This document shows, one piece after another, positions 14,872 through 22,268 of a DNA stretch of 26,939 nt. Location: positions 1-26,939 of the forward strand of contig JARLFX010000101.1 in assembly GCA_031296355.1 (NCBI GenBank), given 5' to 3'. Made by a program: the position numbers and the translations under genes. How positions within the stretch are numbered: position 1 is the stretch's first letter; every line of letters begins with the position of its first letter. Source of the stretch: Acidobacteriaceae bacterium. GTDB taxonomy: Bacteria; Acidobacteriota; Terriglobia; Terriglobales; Acidobacteriaceae. Under the pieces are notes generated by a model. It made no database searches and was not told where the DNA came from. It saw nothing but the letters and a program-made list of their open reading frames with translations.

Positions 14872-15984
14872 CTAATTGAAGAGCGTACTGACGCTGGTCT
14901 CCATATGGATGCTCTCAATCGCCCTGCCCAGAAGACCGGCGATGGAAAGCACCTTGATCTTGCCCAACTTCCTTGCTTCTTCCTGCAAGGGAATTGTGTT
15001 TGTAACGACCAACTGCTCCAGCGGTGAGGCCGCAATACGTTCAATGGCCGGACCCGAAAGCACCGGATGGCTGGCGCATGCATACACCTTCAGCGCACCT
15101 TCCGCCAGCAGGGCATCGACGGTCTTCACCAGCGTGCCTGCCGTGTCAATAATGTCGTCGAGGATGAGACATGTGCGGCCCTTTACATCGCCGATCACGT
15201 TCATGACCTCGCTGACGTTCATCTCCTCGCGCCGTTTATCGACGATGGCAAGCGGAGCTTCCATCTTCTTGGCGAAGAAGCGAGCACGCTCCACGCCACC
15301 GGCATCGGGTGAGACCACCGTCAGGTTGGGCAGCTTCATCTCCCGGAAGTGACCCACCAGCACCGGGCTGGCAAACAGATGGTCGACCGGGATATTGAAG
15401 AACCCCTGAATCTGCGCTGCATGCAGATCAACCAGCAGGGCGCGATTCGCTCCCGCAGTGGTCAACAAATCTGCAACCAGCTTCGCACTGATGGCTACAC
15501 GCGGACGGTCTTTTCTGTCCTGCCGCGCATATCCGTAGTACGGCATCACAACTGTGATGCGCCCGGCAGAAGCACGCTTGAGCGCATCGATCATGATGAG
15601 CAACTCAACCAGGTGCTGGTCCACCGGAAAACATGTTGGCTGAATCACGAAGACGTCCGCACCGCGAACGTTCTCGAGCAGCTGAAAATAAACTTCTCCG
15701 TCAGCGAAACGCTGTAGGCGGGTCTCACCCACCGGCACCCCGACGAACTTGCAGACCTCTTCGCATAACGCGACGTTCGAGGTTCCGCAGAAAATCTTGA
15801 AGCGCTTTGGATCCGTCATGCGCCCGGTGCGCTTCTTCTCCGGGGCAGGCTTGCCTGATTTATCCGCGGCAAGTTTCGCGGCCTGCGCTTCGGCAGAATC
15901 TTGAGCCGGCTGCGCTTCCGTTGTAGAAGCTACAGCCGGTTCTGAAATAGGGGAAAGAACTGCAGTCGTGTCGTTGTTGTTCAC
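14872..15984 (-). CDS. prs: Ribose-phosphate pyrophosphokinase with N-terminal extension
   Basis: Prs makes phosphoribosyl pyrophosphate from ribose 5-phosphate and ATP for purine, pyrimidine, histidine, NAD and tryptophan synthesis. The catalytic core of about 314 residues begins at MTDPKRFKIFCGTSN. It carries the RQDRKDRPRVAISAKLVADLL flexible/ATP region, the metal/ribose motif VDLHAAQIQGFF, the DKRREEMN segment and the PRPP loop LILDDIIDTAGTL. Upstream of the core, the frame stays open and encodes a charged, alanine-rich stretch. I place the start at GTG 15984 because a near-perfect GGAGGG lies six bases upstream; this gives 370 residues with a 55-residue extension. If the ATG at 15819 were used the protein would be canonical in length, but no good Shine-Dalgarno precedes it. 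Part of the ispE-tRNA-prs-rplY-pth block. Confidence 0.93.
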   Translation of the reverse strand: MNNNDTTAVLSPISEPAVASTTEAQPAQDSAEAQAAKLAADKSGKPAPEKKRTGRMTDPKRFKIFCGTSNVALCEEVCKFVGVPVGETRLQRFADGEVYFQLLENVRGADVFVIQPTCFPVDQHLVELLIMIDALKRASAGRITVVMPYYGYARQDRKDRPRVAISAKLVADLLTTAGANRALLVDLHAAQIQGFFNIPVDHLFASPVLVGHFREMKLPNLTVVSPDAGGVERARFFAKKMEAPLAIVDKRREEMNVSEVMNVIGDVKGRTCLILDDIIDTAGTLVKTVDALLAEGALKVYACASHPVLSGPAIERIAASPLEQLVVTNTIPLQEEARKLGKIKVLSIAGLLGRAIESIHMETSVSTLFN

Positions 15985-15990
15985 GTGAAA

Positions 15991-15996
15991 CCCTCC
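15991..15996 (-). promoter_or_regulatory. Strong ribosome binding site that sets the extended prs start
   Basis: GGAGGG on the minus strand, six bases before the GTG at 15984. It is one of the best Shine-Dalgarno matches in the window. It supports translation of the 55-residue N-terminal extension, even though the start codon is GTG and the conserved enzyme core begins much later. Confidence 0.6.
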
Positions 15997-16195
15997 AAGC
16001 TGGTTGGCTTTGGTAGTTCCTGCTGCGGTATTACCGGGGCGGTCGTACTGTCCCGGCGCTTGTTCCTTCAAAACATCCATCCGCTTCATTCGCGGCGTTT
16101 CTAATCTTCTTCCTGCACGTTGCTGCAAAAATCCAAGATCCCTAAGTTGCTCGCGTTATGGCTGCAATCCTGCCGCAGCATCACGCGTCGAATAA

Positions 16196-16269
16196 TGGCT
16201 GGGCGACTAGGATTCGAACCTAGACAAAGTGCGTCAAAGGCACTTGACCTACCATTAGTCGATCGCCCA
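16196..16269 (-). tRNA. tRNA-Gln, anticodon TTG
   Basis: The minus strand folds as a complete cloverleaf. The acceptor arms are TGGGCGA and TCGCCCA, and the D arm is GACT/GGTC around TAATGGTA minus its stem bases. The anticodon stem AGTGC/GCACT has loop CTTTGAC (anticodon TTG, reading CAA, glutamine). The T arm is CTAGG-TTCGAAT-CCTAG, with discriminator G and an encoded CCA. Length is 74 nt including CCA. It lies 33 bp after the ispE stop and about 210 bp before the prs start, on the same strand, so it may be cut from the same transcript. Confidence 0.96.
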
Positions 16270-16302
16270 GTGTCCGTGCCGGCTCGTGCCGGTCGCGAAG
16301 TC

Positions 16303-17304
16303 CTATGCGAAGATGCTGCCCCAGTATGCGGCGCGAGGCAAGGTCTTTGTTACAAAAGCCTGTGCATCCGGCGCACTACCAAGAACGCGCTGTTGAGCCG
16401 CTTCTGCATCTTCCATCGAGCGGTAAAGCCCGAAAAGTGCCGAACCTGATCCGGAGAGCGCGGCATACACTGCCGAACTGCCGGATTCACTACCCACTAA
16501 TTGACGCTTGATTTCACGCAGAGAGGGATACTGAGGAAAGACGACCTTTTCAAAGTCGTTTTCGATCCCGGTGCGGACAAGCGCGAGGAGGGTATCCCCG
16601 GCGAGGTCTTCACGCAAATCGCTTCCATTGCGAAAGACACCGGATGCGCCAGACTCGGCATATGTGATTGCCAGAGCTCGACTCAACTCTTTCAGTCTAT
16701 CAGAAGCCGCGTTCAAGGTCGATTCTGCGCCCGCAAACTGGGCATCCCAGTCGCGGAAGGCCTGCGGCGTAGACACCCCCAGCGCCGGCGCAATCACCAG
16801 GCACACCGTCTCCGCAAAATCCGGCAGTGGGTAGACCTCTTCGCCCCGGTTGAGCCCCAGCACCGCCCCGCCCAGCAGAAACAGCGGCACATCCGACCCC
16901 ACCTGCGCCGCCAATCCCAGTCGCTGATCAGCGCTAAGCTCTTTGTTTAGTTCGCATTCCAACCCAACCAGAGCCGCCGCCGCGTTGGCTGAACCTGCGC
17001 CCAGTCCACCCTGCACTGGCAGGTTTTTCTGGATATCGATCTCGACCCTGGCCGTCACCCCCAGCATCTCCAGCGCACCTGCCACCATCTTCCATGCGGT
17101 ATTGCGCTCGTCCGTGGGGACACCGGGATGATTGGAGGTGAGCGTGATGCTGGTCTGCGATGCCGGCGTCGCGGCCACCGTGACCACATCGTGCAAGGCC
17201 AGCGTCTGATACAGCGTGGTCAGCGCGTGAAAACCATCCAGGCGCGGTGGCCCAATGGCCAGCCCGAGATTAATCTTGCAATAGGAACGAACGCGCGTAG
17301 ACAT
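16303..17304 (-). CDS. ispE: 4-diphosphocytidyl-2-C-methyl-D-erythritol kinase
   Basis: IspE phosphorylates CDP-methylerythritol in the MEP route to isopentenyl diphosphate. It is a GHMP kinase of about 333 residues. The N-terminal VRSYCKINLGL carries the substrate lysine (Lys10), the ATP loop is LPVQGGLGAGSANAAAALVG, and the catalytic aspartate is in VGSDVPLFLLGG. The C-terminal GHMP segment reads AALSGSGSALFGL. In the ATP loop the usual GGGSSNA is GAGSANA, a mild variant. I choose the ATG at 17304 (MSTRVRSYCK). A GTG three codons earlier (17313) is possible and neither has a strong Shine-Dalgarno. It is the promoter-proximal gene of the translation block and divergent from the isomerase gene across 87 bp. 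Confidence 0.94.
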   Translation of the reverse strand: MSTRVRSYCKINLGLAIGPPRLDGFHALTTLYQTLALHDVVTVAATPASQTSITLTSNHPGVPTDERNTAWKMVAGALEMLGVTARVEIDIQKNLPVQGGLGAGSANAAAALVGLECELNKELSADQRLGLAAQVGSDVPLFLLGGAVLGLNRGEEVYPLPDFAETVCLVIAPALGVSTPQAFRDWDAQFAGAESTLNAASDRLKELSRALAITYAESGASGVFRNGSDLREDLAGDTLLALVRTGIENDFEKVVFPQYPSLREIKRQLVGSESGSSAVYAALSGSGSALFGLYRSMEDAEAAQQRVLGSAPDAQAFVTKTLPRAAYWGSIFA

Positions 17305-17391
17305 AGCATTCACGATTGTAGTGGCATTACGCAGCAGGTTGAACCGGCAAATGCACTATCTCCAATCCGCCGCAGCGTTTATCCTGACCAG

Positions 17392-18255
17392 ATGCGGCAT
17401 AGTATTTCTACTCACGTGTTCCTGCAGCACCGGCTGCACCCCGGCCACCTGGAGGCCATGTGCAATGGCGGTGCTGAATCCATCGAGCTCTTCGCCGCCC
17501 GGCCCCACTTTGACTACACCGATCGCAGCGCCGTACGCGACATCGGCACATGGTTCCGCTCCAACCCGGTAAGCGCTACGCTGCATCAGCCACTTTTTGC
17601 GGACAATGAATGGAGCCGCCAGTCCGGCCCGACAGTGAACCTGATCGATGTGGAGAAGTCCCGCCGCATCGACGCCATGGACGAGGTGAAGCGCGCGTTG
17701 GAGGTGGCCGAGCAGATCCCGGTGGAGTCTATGGTGATCCACCTCGGCAGCAAGAATGCCACCTGGAGCGTCCGCGAGCTGGAACATTCCCTGACCGCCA
17801 TCGAGCATCTGAAGGCGTTCGCCGGCCCGCTCGGCGTGAAGCTGCACCTGGAGAACCTGCAGAACGACGTGGCCACGCCCACGAACCTGCTGGAGATTCT
17901 CCGCGTTGGCCATTTCAATACCGTTGGCGTCTGCCTGGACATCGGCCACGCCAACCTGACCGATGAAGGCGTCGCCGCCGCCATTGAGATTCTGGGGCCG
18001 CGCATCTGCCAGCTCCACCTGCACGACAATCACGGCTCGAAAGACGGCACTGCAAAGGATGAGCACCTGTGGCCGCTGGCTACGCCGGAGACCGGCAGCG
18101 TAGATTGGGCAGAAGCGATGCAGAAGATCAGCGCACTGCCCGCAAACATTACCGGCACGCTGGAGATCGCATACGAGCTGGACGAGTCGATAGAGAATGC
18201 AAGCGCAAAGGCTGCAGCCGCGTTTAGCCTGCTGAAGAAGTCTGCAGCGGAATAG
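17392..18255 (+). CDS. Sugar phosphate isomerase/epimerase-like TIM-barrel protein
   Basis: A 287-residue xylose-isomerase-like TIM barrel (AP endonuclease 2 superfamily). Visible family features are GAESIELFAARPHFD near the N-terminus, VIHLGSKN, the metal-ligand glutamate in VKLHLENLQND, the CLDIGHAN motif (Asp and His), the LHLHDNHGSKDGTAKDEH motif (His and Asp ligands) and a final Glu in GTLEIAYE. All expected metal ligands seem present, so it is probably catalytically competent, but the substrate is unknown. The same open frame extends 88 codons upstream through ispE, which is a shadow; the ATG at 17392 (MRHSISTHVFLQH) matches the start of the fold. Its TAG overlaps a GTG in the ddl frame by one base, suggesting coupling. 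Confidence 0.82.
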   Translation: MRHSISTHVFLQHRLHPGHLEAMCNGGAESIELFAARPHFDYTDRSAVRDIGTWFRSNPVSATLHQPLFADNEWSRQSGPTVNLIDVEKSRRIDAMDEVKRALEVAEQIPVESMVIHLGSKNATWSVRELEHSLTAIEHLKAFAGPLGVKLHLENLQNDVATPTNLLEILRVGHFNTVGVCLDIGHANLTDEGVAAAIEILGPRICQLHLHDNHGSKDGTAKDEHLWPLATPETGSVDWAEAMQKISALPANITGTLEIAYELDESIENASAKAAAAFSLLKKSAAE

Positions 18256-18263
18256 TGAAGGCC

Positions 18264-19358
18264 ATGAAGAAGCTGAAGGTTGCAGTTCTGTTTGGCGGCA
18301 AGAGCGGTGAGCATGAAGTCTCACTTCTCTCGGCTGCGTCGGTTCTGAAGGCGATGGACCCAAAGAAATACGATGTCACCTTAATTGGCATTGGCAAAGA
18401 TGGCCGCTGGCTGCTTGGGTCAGATGCGAAGGCCCTGCTGGCGGGTGAAAAGCTGTCTTCGCGCAAGCTACTGGGCACTGGCACGGCGCTGGCGCAGAAC
18501 CCTGCTGCCGCCCTGGGGGTGGACGTGGTGTTTCCCGTGCTGCACGGCACGTTTGGCGAGGACGGCACCATCCAGGGACTCTTTGAGCTGGCGGATATCG
18601 CGTACGTCGGGTCCGGTGTGCTGGGCTCCTCCGCAGGCATGGACAAAGACGCGGCGAAGCGCCTGTTCACTGCGGCCAAACTGCCCATCCCAAAGCATGT
18701 GACGCTGCTGCGTTCCGAATGGCGCGAGAATCCGAAGCACTGCACGAAGCTGATCGAGAGCAAGCTGAAGTATCCAGTGTTTGTGAAGCCGGCGAACATG
18801 GGCTCGTCAGTCGGCATCAGCAAGGTGCATAACCGCGGTGAGGTAGAGGCCGCGATGAACCTGGCTGCGGACTTCGACCGCAAGATCGTGATCGAGCAAG
18901 GCATCGGTGGCAAGAGTGGGCGCGCGCGCGAGCTGGAAGTCGCGGTGTTGGGCAATGATGCGCCAGAGGCAAGCGTCGTAGGCGAGATCGTCCCCGGCAA
19001 AGAGTTCTACGACTACGAAGATAAGTACCTGAGTGCGGGCTCGGTGCCGATCATTCCCGCGAAGATTACGAAGGCGGAGAGCAAGAACATCCGCGAGATG
19101 GCAGTCGCGGCGTTCAAGGCGTGCGAGTGCGCGGGGCTGGCGCGCGTAGACTTTCTGATGGAGCCGGAGCGCAAGGGCAAGCCGGGACGCATCTATCTGA
19201 ATGAGATCAATACGATGCCCGGATTCACCGCGATCAGTATGTATCCCAAGCTGTGGGCGGCAAGCGGCGTGCCGTACGTGAAGCTGATTGACCGGTTGAT
19301 TGAGCTTGCGCTGGAACGCCACGCGGAGAAGCAGCAAACACAGTTCAGCAGAGATTAA
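18264..19358 (+). CDS. ddl: D-alanine--D-alanine ligase
   Basis: Ddl makes the D-Ala-D-Ala dipeptide for peptidoglycan precursors. The protein is about 364 residues with an ATP-grasp fold. The N-terminal KVAVLFGGKSGEHEVSLLSA holds the substrate Glu/Ser. VFPVLHGTFGEDGTIQGL and YVGSGVLGSSAGMDKDAAKRLF are classic Ddl signatures. The ATP-binding lysine lies in YPVFVKPANMGSSVGISKV, and the metal and substrate residues are in ARVDFLM and YLNEINTMPGFTAISMYPKLW. The omega-loop has YEDKYLSAGS, with the Tyr of the D-Ala-D-Ala type and not of D-lactate ligases. I use the ATG at 18264. A GTG at 18255, overlapping the upstream stop, is an alternative three codons longer. Second gene of a three-gene plus-strand unit. 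Confidence 0.95.
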   Translation: MKKLKVAVLFGGKSGEHEVSLLSAASVLKAMDPKKYDVTLIGIGKDGRWLLGSDAKALLAGEKLSSRKLLGTGTALAQNPAAALGVDVVFPVLHGTFGEDGTIQGLFELADIAYVGSGVLGSSAGMDKDAAKRLFTAAKLPIPKHVTLLRSEWRENPKHCTKLIESKLKYPVFVKPANMGSSVGISKVHNRGEVEAAMNLAADFDRKIVIEQGIGGKSGRARELEVAVLGNDAPEASVVGEIVPGKEFYDYEDKYLSAGSVPIIPAKITKAESKNIREMAVAAFKACECAGLARVDFLMEPERKGKPGRIYLNEINTMPGFTAISMYPKLWAASGVPYVKLIDRLIELALERHAEKQQTQFSRD

Positions 19359-19373
19359 GCGAAGGAGAACGCC

Positions 19374-19844
19374 ATGTCACTGATGGATGCACCACAGTAC
19401 GACGCGAAAAAAGAAGCACGGACCAAAAACATTTTTATCGGCTCGCTGGTGGCCGTGGTGCTGATCATCGCTATTGCGCTGAGCGGATTCTTCATGGGCC
19501 ACGGCTGGTTCTTCATCAACGTGCCAGCTGAGATGCGCGTGAATAAATTTCTGAACACGGTGGAAGCGGGCGACTTCAACAAGGCCTACGGCATATGGAT
19601 GAACGATGCCGAGTGGCAGCAGCATCCGCAGCAGTTTGATTACAGCCTGCAACGCTTCACCGAAGACTGGTCCACCAAGAGCGACTACGGCCCGATCCAC
19701 TCGCACAAGGTGAACTTCTCGCACCGCGACCACTCCAGCATCATCGTGGGCGTGACCATCAACGGCAGCCCGGACATGCTGTTTCTGCTGTACGAAACGA
19801 AGCACGATACGTTGAGCTTCTCGCCGGTGAAACTGGCGTACTGA
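19374..19844 (+). CDS. Small single-pass membrane protein of unknown function
   Basis: This 156-residue protein is not one I recognise. Residues 1-19 are hydrophilic and positively charged. Residues 20-46 form one clear transmembrane segment (NIFIGSLVAVVLIIAIALSGFF). The remaining 110 residues would be periplasmic by the positive-inside rule. The soluble part starts with VNKFLNTVEAGDFNKAYGIW, a pattern seen in NTF2-like or DUF4864-like periplasmic domains, but this is only a resemblance. ATG with a strong AAGGAGA upstream, 15 bp after ddl, so it is probably the third gene of the unit and ends before the terminator at 20064. Location next to ddl hints at an envelope role; that is inference. 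Confidence 0.8.
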   Translation: MSLMDAPQYDAKKEARTKNIFIGSLVAVVLIIAIALSGFFMGHGWFFINVPAEMRVNKFLNTVEAGDFNKAYGIWMNDAEWQQHPQQFDYSLQRFTEDWSTKSDYGPIHSHKVNFSHRDHSSIIVGVTINGSPDMLFLLYETKHDTLSFSPVKLAY

Positions 19845-19867
19845 ATCTGCAGGTCAGCGTTTCCTAC

Positions 19868-19979
19868 GTGGGGGGTACCCCCTCCCCACCTGAAATGCTA
19901 AATATCCTGTTTGCAGGTACTTAGCCTACATGATGGCGGCTAAATATTTGAAAACAAGATATTTACGGGTAAATATTTC
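19868..19979. repeat. AT-rich block of nested inverted repeats preceded by a G/C palindrome
   Basis: GTGGGG and CCCCAC flank a GGTACC centre (19868-19889). Then GCTAAATATCCTG pairs with GCAGGTACTTAGC (19897-19925, 11 of 13 positions or better with wobble). A second element pairs TAAATAT with ATATTTA (19939-19966), and a third GTAAATATTTC lies at 19969-19979. The A+T content is strikingly above the surrounding sequence. I believe similar blocks are scattered in Terriglobia genomes, but that is from memory and unverified. Confidence 0.5.
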
Positions 19980-20063
19980 ATTCGCAACGGGTTAGAGGTA
20001 CAGCCCGGTGCGTCTGGAATTTACTTCCTGTATTAATTGTAGCGATTTTGGATGGAAACTACG

Positions 20064-20104
20064 CCAAACTTTCCAGAGAAAGTTTGGTTTTTCGTGTTTT
20101 TTTA
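20064..20104 (+). terminator. Intrinsic terminator after the isomerase-ddl-membrane protein unit
   Basis: CCAAACTTT (20064-20072) and AAAGTTTGG (20079-20087) form a perfect 9 bp stem with a 6-base loop. A T-rich tract follows (five T, CGTG, then seven T) on the plus strand. It is 220 bp after the last gene of the unit. Confidence 0.85.
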
Positions 20105-20268
20105 TGGACGGTTTGTGGACTGCTCATGGATGACGCGCGGTAGTTGCATGGATAGCCTGGTGCGGCTCATGGCGCAAATGGCGTCGGTGGGGAGAAAGGC
20201 TCGCTGCGCCTGCGGCTTCGCTTTGGCCTGCGGCAGCAAGGAGCGCGCCTGACGGCGCGGGCTTTTCC

Positions 20269-20311
20269 GTGCGGACTAAAGTCCGCACTCCCCTCGGGCT
20301 AAAGCCCGAGG
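20269..20311. repeat. Two adjacent perfect palindromes with CTAAAG centres
   Basis: GTGCGGACT-AA-AGTCCGCAC (20269-20288) and CCTCGGGCT-AA-AGCCCGAGG (20292-20311) lie three bases apart. They share the centre and differ in compensating arm bases. The related GGGCTTTAGCCC elements at 5835-5893 are the same family on the opposite strand. Confidence 0.65.
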
Positions 20312-20357
20312 CTACCAGCCGGGGGCTTAATCCCGATACAAAGACAAAAACGAGAAG

Positions 20358-20388
20358 CGGATTCCGCGCGCTTCGCTTCGGAATGACA
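20358..20388 (+). repeat. Single copy of the dispersed ATTC..GAATGACA stem-loop repeat
   Basis: ATTCCG pairs with CGGAAT around a TTCGCTT-containing loop, and the invariant TGACA flank follows. It is a variant arm of the family that is arrayed between fabD and plsX. Confidence 0.7.
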
Positions 20389-20577
20389 AACAAAGCTGAG
20401 GAATCACAAATGAATCGGTGCAGCAGGAGCTTTTTTGCAGTATGGGTGGCGCTGGCGGCTGTGCATGCAGGTTCCTCCGCTGCGCATCGCAAGGTGCCGC
20501 GATGCTCCGGTCGGAATGACGGCGGTGGAGAGTGTTGATGATGGGGAGATGGGCGGAAGCTGTTCGCTTCGCGAATA

Positions 20578-20679
20578 TCCCACTCATCGCAAAGTACGCG
20601 ATGAATGGGGCACCCGATTCAGTGGTTTGGATGTATGGGCCACCCGCCCAGGAGCGTTCGCACTCTGCGCGGGTGTCCC
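20578..20679. repeat. Two imperfect long hairpins with TGGGGCACCCG-like sequence
   Basis: CCCACTCATCGC (20578-20589) pairs with GCGATGAATGGG (20597-20608) at 11 of 12 positions. TGGGCCACCCGC (20635-20646) pairs with GCGGGTGTCCCA (20668-20679) at 11 of 12. They lie 26 bp apart with no gene between them and are about 80 bp upstream of the exported-protein start. Confidence 0.55.
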
Positions 20680-20759
20680 ACTTCGGCTTATAGTTTGGAG
20701 TGCATGGGTTACCCGCAGAATTGTCAGTCAGCATGTGGGTTTTCAAAGGAAGAGATACT

Positions 20760-21296
20760 ATGACAAAGTTTCGCGCTCTTGCGCTTTCCGTGACACTGAT
20801 CATGCTGATCGCTGCCAATTACCCGTCCCTTAATGCTCAGGTTGCTTCACCGACCAGTCAATCGGCCTCGATCACTGTAAGTCTTGCGCTTGAAAAGAAC
20901 CATGTTCCCGTGGGTCAGAAGCCCATGGCTGTCGTGATAATTAAAAACATAAGCCATCAGGAGATAGGCTTTTCAACGGCTTCAGATCTCTACCGTATCC
21001 ACGTTGAAGGGCACGATGGTGAACCGCCTAAAACAGAATACAATCGCCATCGTCATGGCGATTTTCGTCCCGGAGATGGGCCGGACCTAGTAGATGGCCC
21101 AGTCATTTCTCGGTCAATCGCACCCGGATCGTTGGACCATCAAACATACGATTTGACTGTATTTTACGATCTGAGCAAACCTGGGAAATACAGCGTTTAC
21201 ATAGAAATCTACGACCCCTTGAGTCCCCAGGACGGATCGGGGATATGGCTGCGCACCAATACAGCTCAGTTCGCAATAGAAGCATCGACTCAATAG
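20760..21296 (+). CDS. Small exported protein of unknown function
   Basis: A 178-residue protein I do not recognise. Residues 1-26 form a Sec-type signal peptide: MTKFRALALSVTLIMLIAAN, then a short polar stretch ending LNAQ with cleavage likely after LNA. The mature part is predicted beta-rich (ITVSLALEKNHVPVGQKPMAV, VVIIKNISHQEIGFS, GKYSVYIEIYDPL) and looks like an immunoglobulin-like or intermolecular-interaction fold, similar in feel to periplasmic proteins with a VPVGQ/NIS pattern. No catalytic motif is evident. The start at 20760 is supported by AAGGAAGAG seven bases upstream; the earlier ATG at 20700 is unlikely. Base composition is visibly lower in G+C than the neighbours, and repeats flank it upstream, so horizontal origin is possible. 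It converges on fabD with 27 bp between stops. Confidence 0.78.
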   Translation: MTKFRALALSVTLIMLIAANYPSLNAQVASPTSQSASITVSLALEKNHVPVGQKPMAVVIIKNISHQEIGFSTASDLYRIHVEGHDGEPPKTEYNRHRHGDFRPGDGPDLVDGPVISRSIAPGSLDHQTYDLTVFYDLSKPGKYSVYIEIYDPLSPQDGSGIWLRTNTAQFAIEASTQ

Positions 21297-21323
21297 GTAC
21301 CAAGCTTGTCTGGAGTTCAATTC

Positions 21324-22268
21324 TTATTCCGCCAGCGCGGCCAGAATCTTTTCCAGGCTGGCGGAGTCTTCGACGTTGAGGCAGGTCTGGGTGCGGTCGA
21401 TCTGGCGCATGAGGCCGCAGAGGACTTTGCCGGGACCGACTTCAATGTAATGCGTGACACCTTGCGCGGCGAGCAACTGCATACATTCGACCCAGCGCAC
21501 CGAGCCAGTGACCTGGCGGATGAGGGCATCGCGGGCTGCATCGCTATCCTGCACCAACACGGCATCCACATTCACAGCGACGGGAATCTTTGGGGCGTTG
21601 AACGGCAGGGTGTGCAGGTCGGCGGCGAGGGCGTCTTGCGCGGGCTGCATGAGGGCGCAGTGGAAAGGGGCACTGACCGCGAGCATGACGGAGCGGCGGG
21701 CACCGGCGGCTTTGGCGAGTTCGGCGGCGAGTTCGACCGCCTTCACTGAACCCGAGATGACGGTCTGGTCAGGTGAGTTGAGGTTGGCGGCAGAGACGAT
21801 GCCTCCGGTCTGCTGCGCGGCCTGGGCGCAGAGCTCGGCGATCTTACCGGCGGGCAGCGAGAGGATGGCGGCCATTGCGCCTTCGCCGGCTGGGACGGCC
21901 TGCTGCATGTAGCGTCCGCGGTTGCGGACGGTCTTGACTGCGTCGGCAAAGGTGAGCGTGCCGGCGGCGACGTGGGCGGAGTATTCGCCTAACGAATGGC
22001 CGGCGGCAAAGCTCGCCGTGATGCCCTTTTCCGCGAGCACGCGCTGCGCGGCGATGGAGACGGTGAGGATGGCGGGCTGCGTGTGCTCGGTGAGCTTCAG
22101 CTTTTCTTCGGGGCCTTCAAAACAGAGCTGCGAGAGCGGGAAGCCGAGGGCGGCGTCGGCTTCTTCGAAGACGGCGCGGGCGGCGGGGTGGTTCTCGTAG
22201 AGTTCGCGGCCCATGCCGACGGTTTGCGAGCCCTGGCCGGGGAAGAGGAATGCGATCTTTTTTGACAT
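21324..22268 (-). CDS. fabD: Malonyl-CoA--acyl carrier protein transacylase
   Basis: FabD loads malonyl groups on ACP for fatty-acid elongation. The 314-residue protein starts with the family hallmark FLFPGQGSQTVGMGREL. It contains the nucleophile elbow AGHSLGEYSA (Ser92), the arginine in the VKTVRNRGRYMQ segment, the catalytic His203 in VSAPFHCALMQPA, and the late GQ/N motif region TDC-like YIEVGPGKVLCGLMRQ. ATG start with AAGGAAA upstream. It is the downstream gene of the plsX cluster, separated from plsX by a 421 bp repeat array, so it may be read from its own promoter. fabG, acpP and fabF, often next, are not downstream here: the adjacent gene is convergent. Confidence 0.96.
   Translation of the reverse strand: MSKKIAFLFPGQGSQTVGMGRELYENHPAARAVFEEADAALGFPLSQLCFEGPEEKLKLTEHTQPAILTVSIAAQRVLAEKGITASFAAGHSLGEYSAHVAAGTLTFADAVKTVRNRGRYMQQAVPAGEGAMAAILSLPAGKIAELCAQAAQQTGGIVSAANLNSPDQTVISGSVKAVELAAELAKAAGARRSVMLAVSAPFHCALMQPAQDALAADLHTLPFNAPKIPVAVNVDAVLVQDSDAARDALIRQVTGSVRWVECMQLLAAQGVTHYIEVGPGKVLCGLMRQIDRTQTCLNVEDSASLEKILAALAE

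Larger units (their letters stand above)
19845..20759. other. 915 bp non-coding stretch with terminator and dispersed palindromes
   Basis: No supported gene; open frames here are short and lack a Shine-Dalgarno or any protein-like composition. In order it holds a G/C palindrome (19868-19889), an AT-rich block with repeated AAATAT motifs (19897-19979) and a strong plus-strand terminator (20064-20104). These are followed by GC-rich palindromes (20269-20311), one copy of the dispersed stem-loop repeat (20358-20388) and two long imperfect hairpins with GGGGCACCCG-like sequence (20578-20608 and 20635-20679). The last 60 bp would carry the promoter and ribosome binding site of the exported protein at 20760. 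Confidence 0.6.

Noticed and set aside
17128..17391. 88-codon upstream extension of the isomerase frame
   Set aside because: It is antisense to ispE and its product is Arg/Gln-rich without fold features; the TIM-barrel N-terminus begins at 17392.
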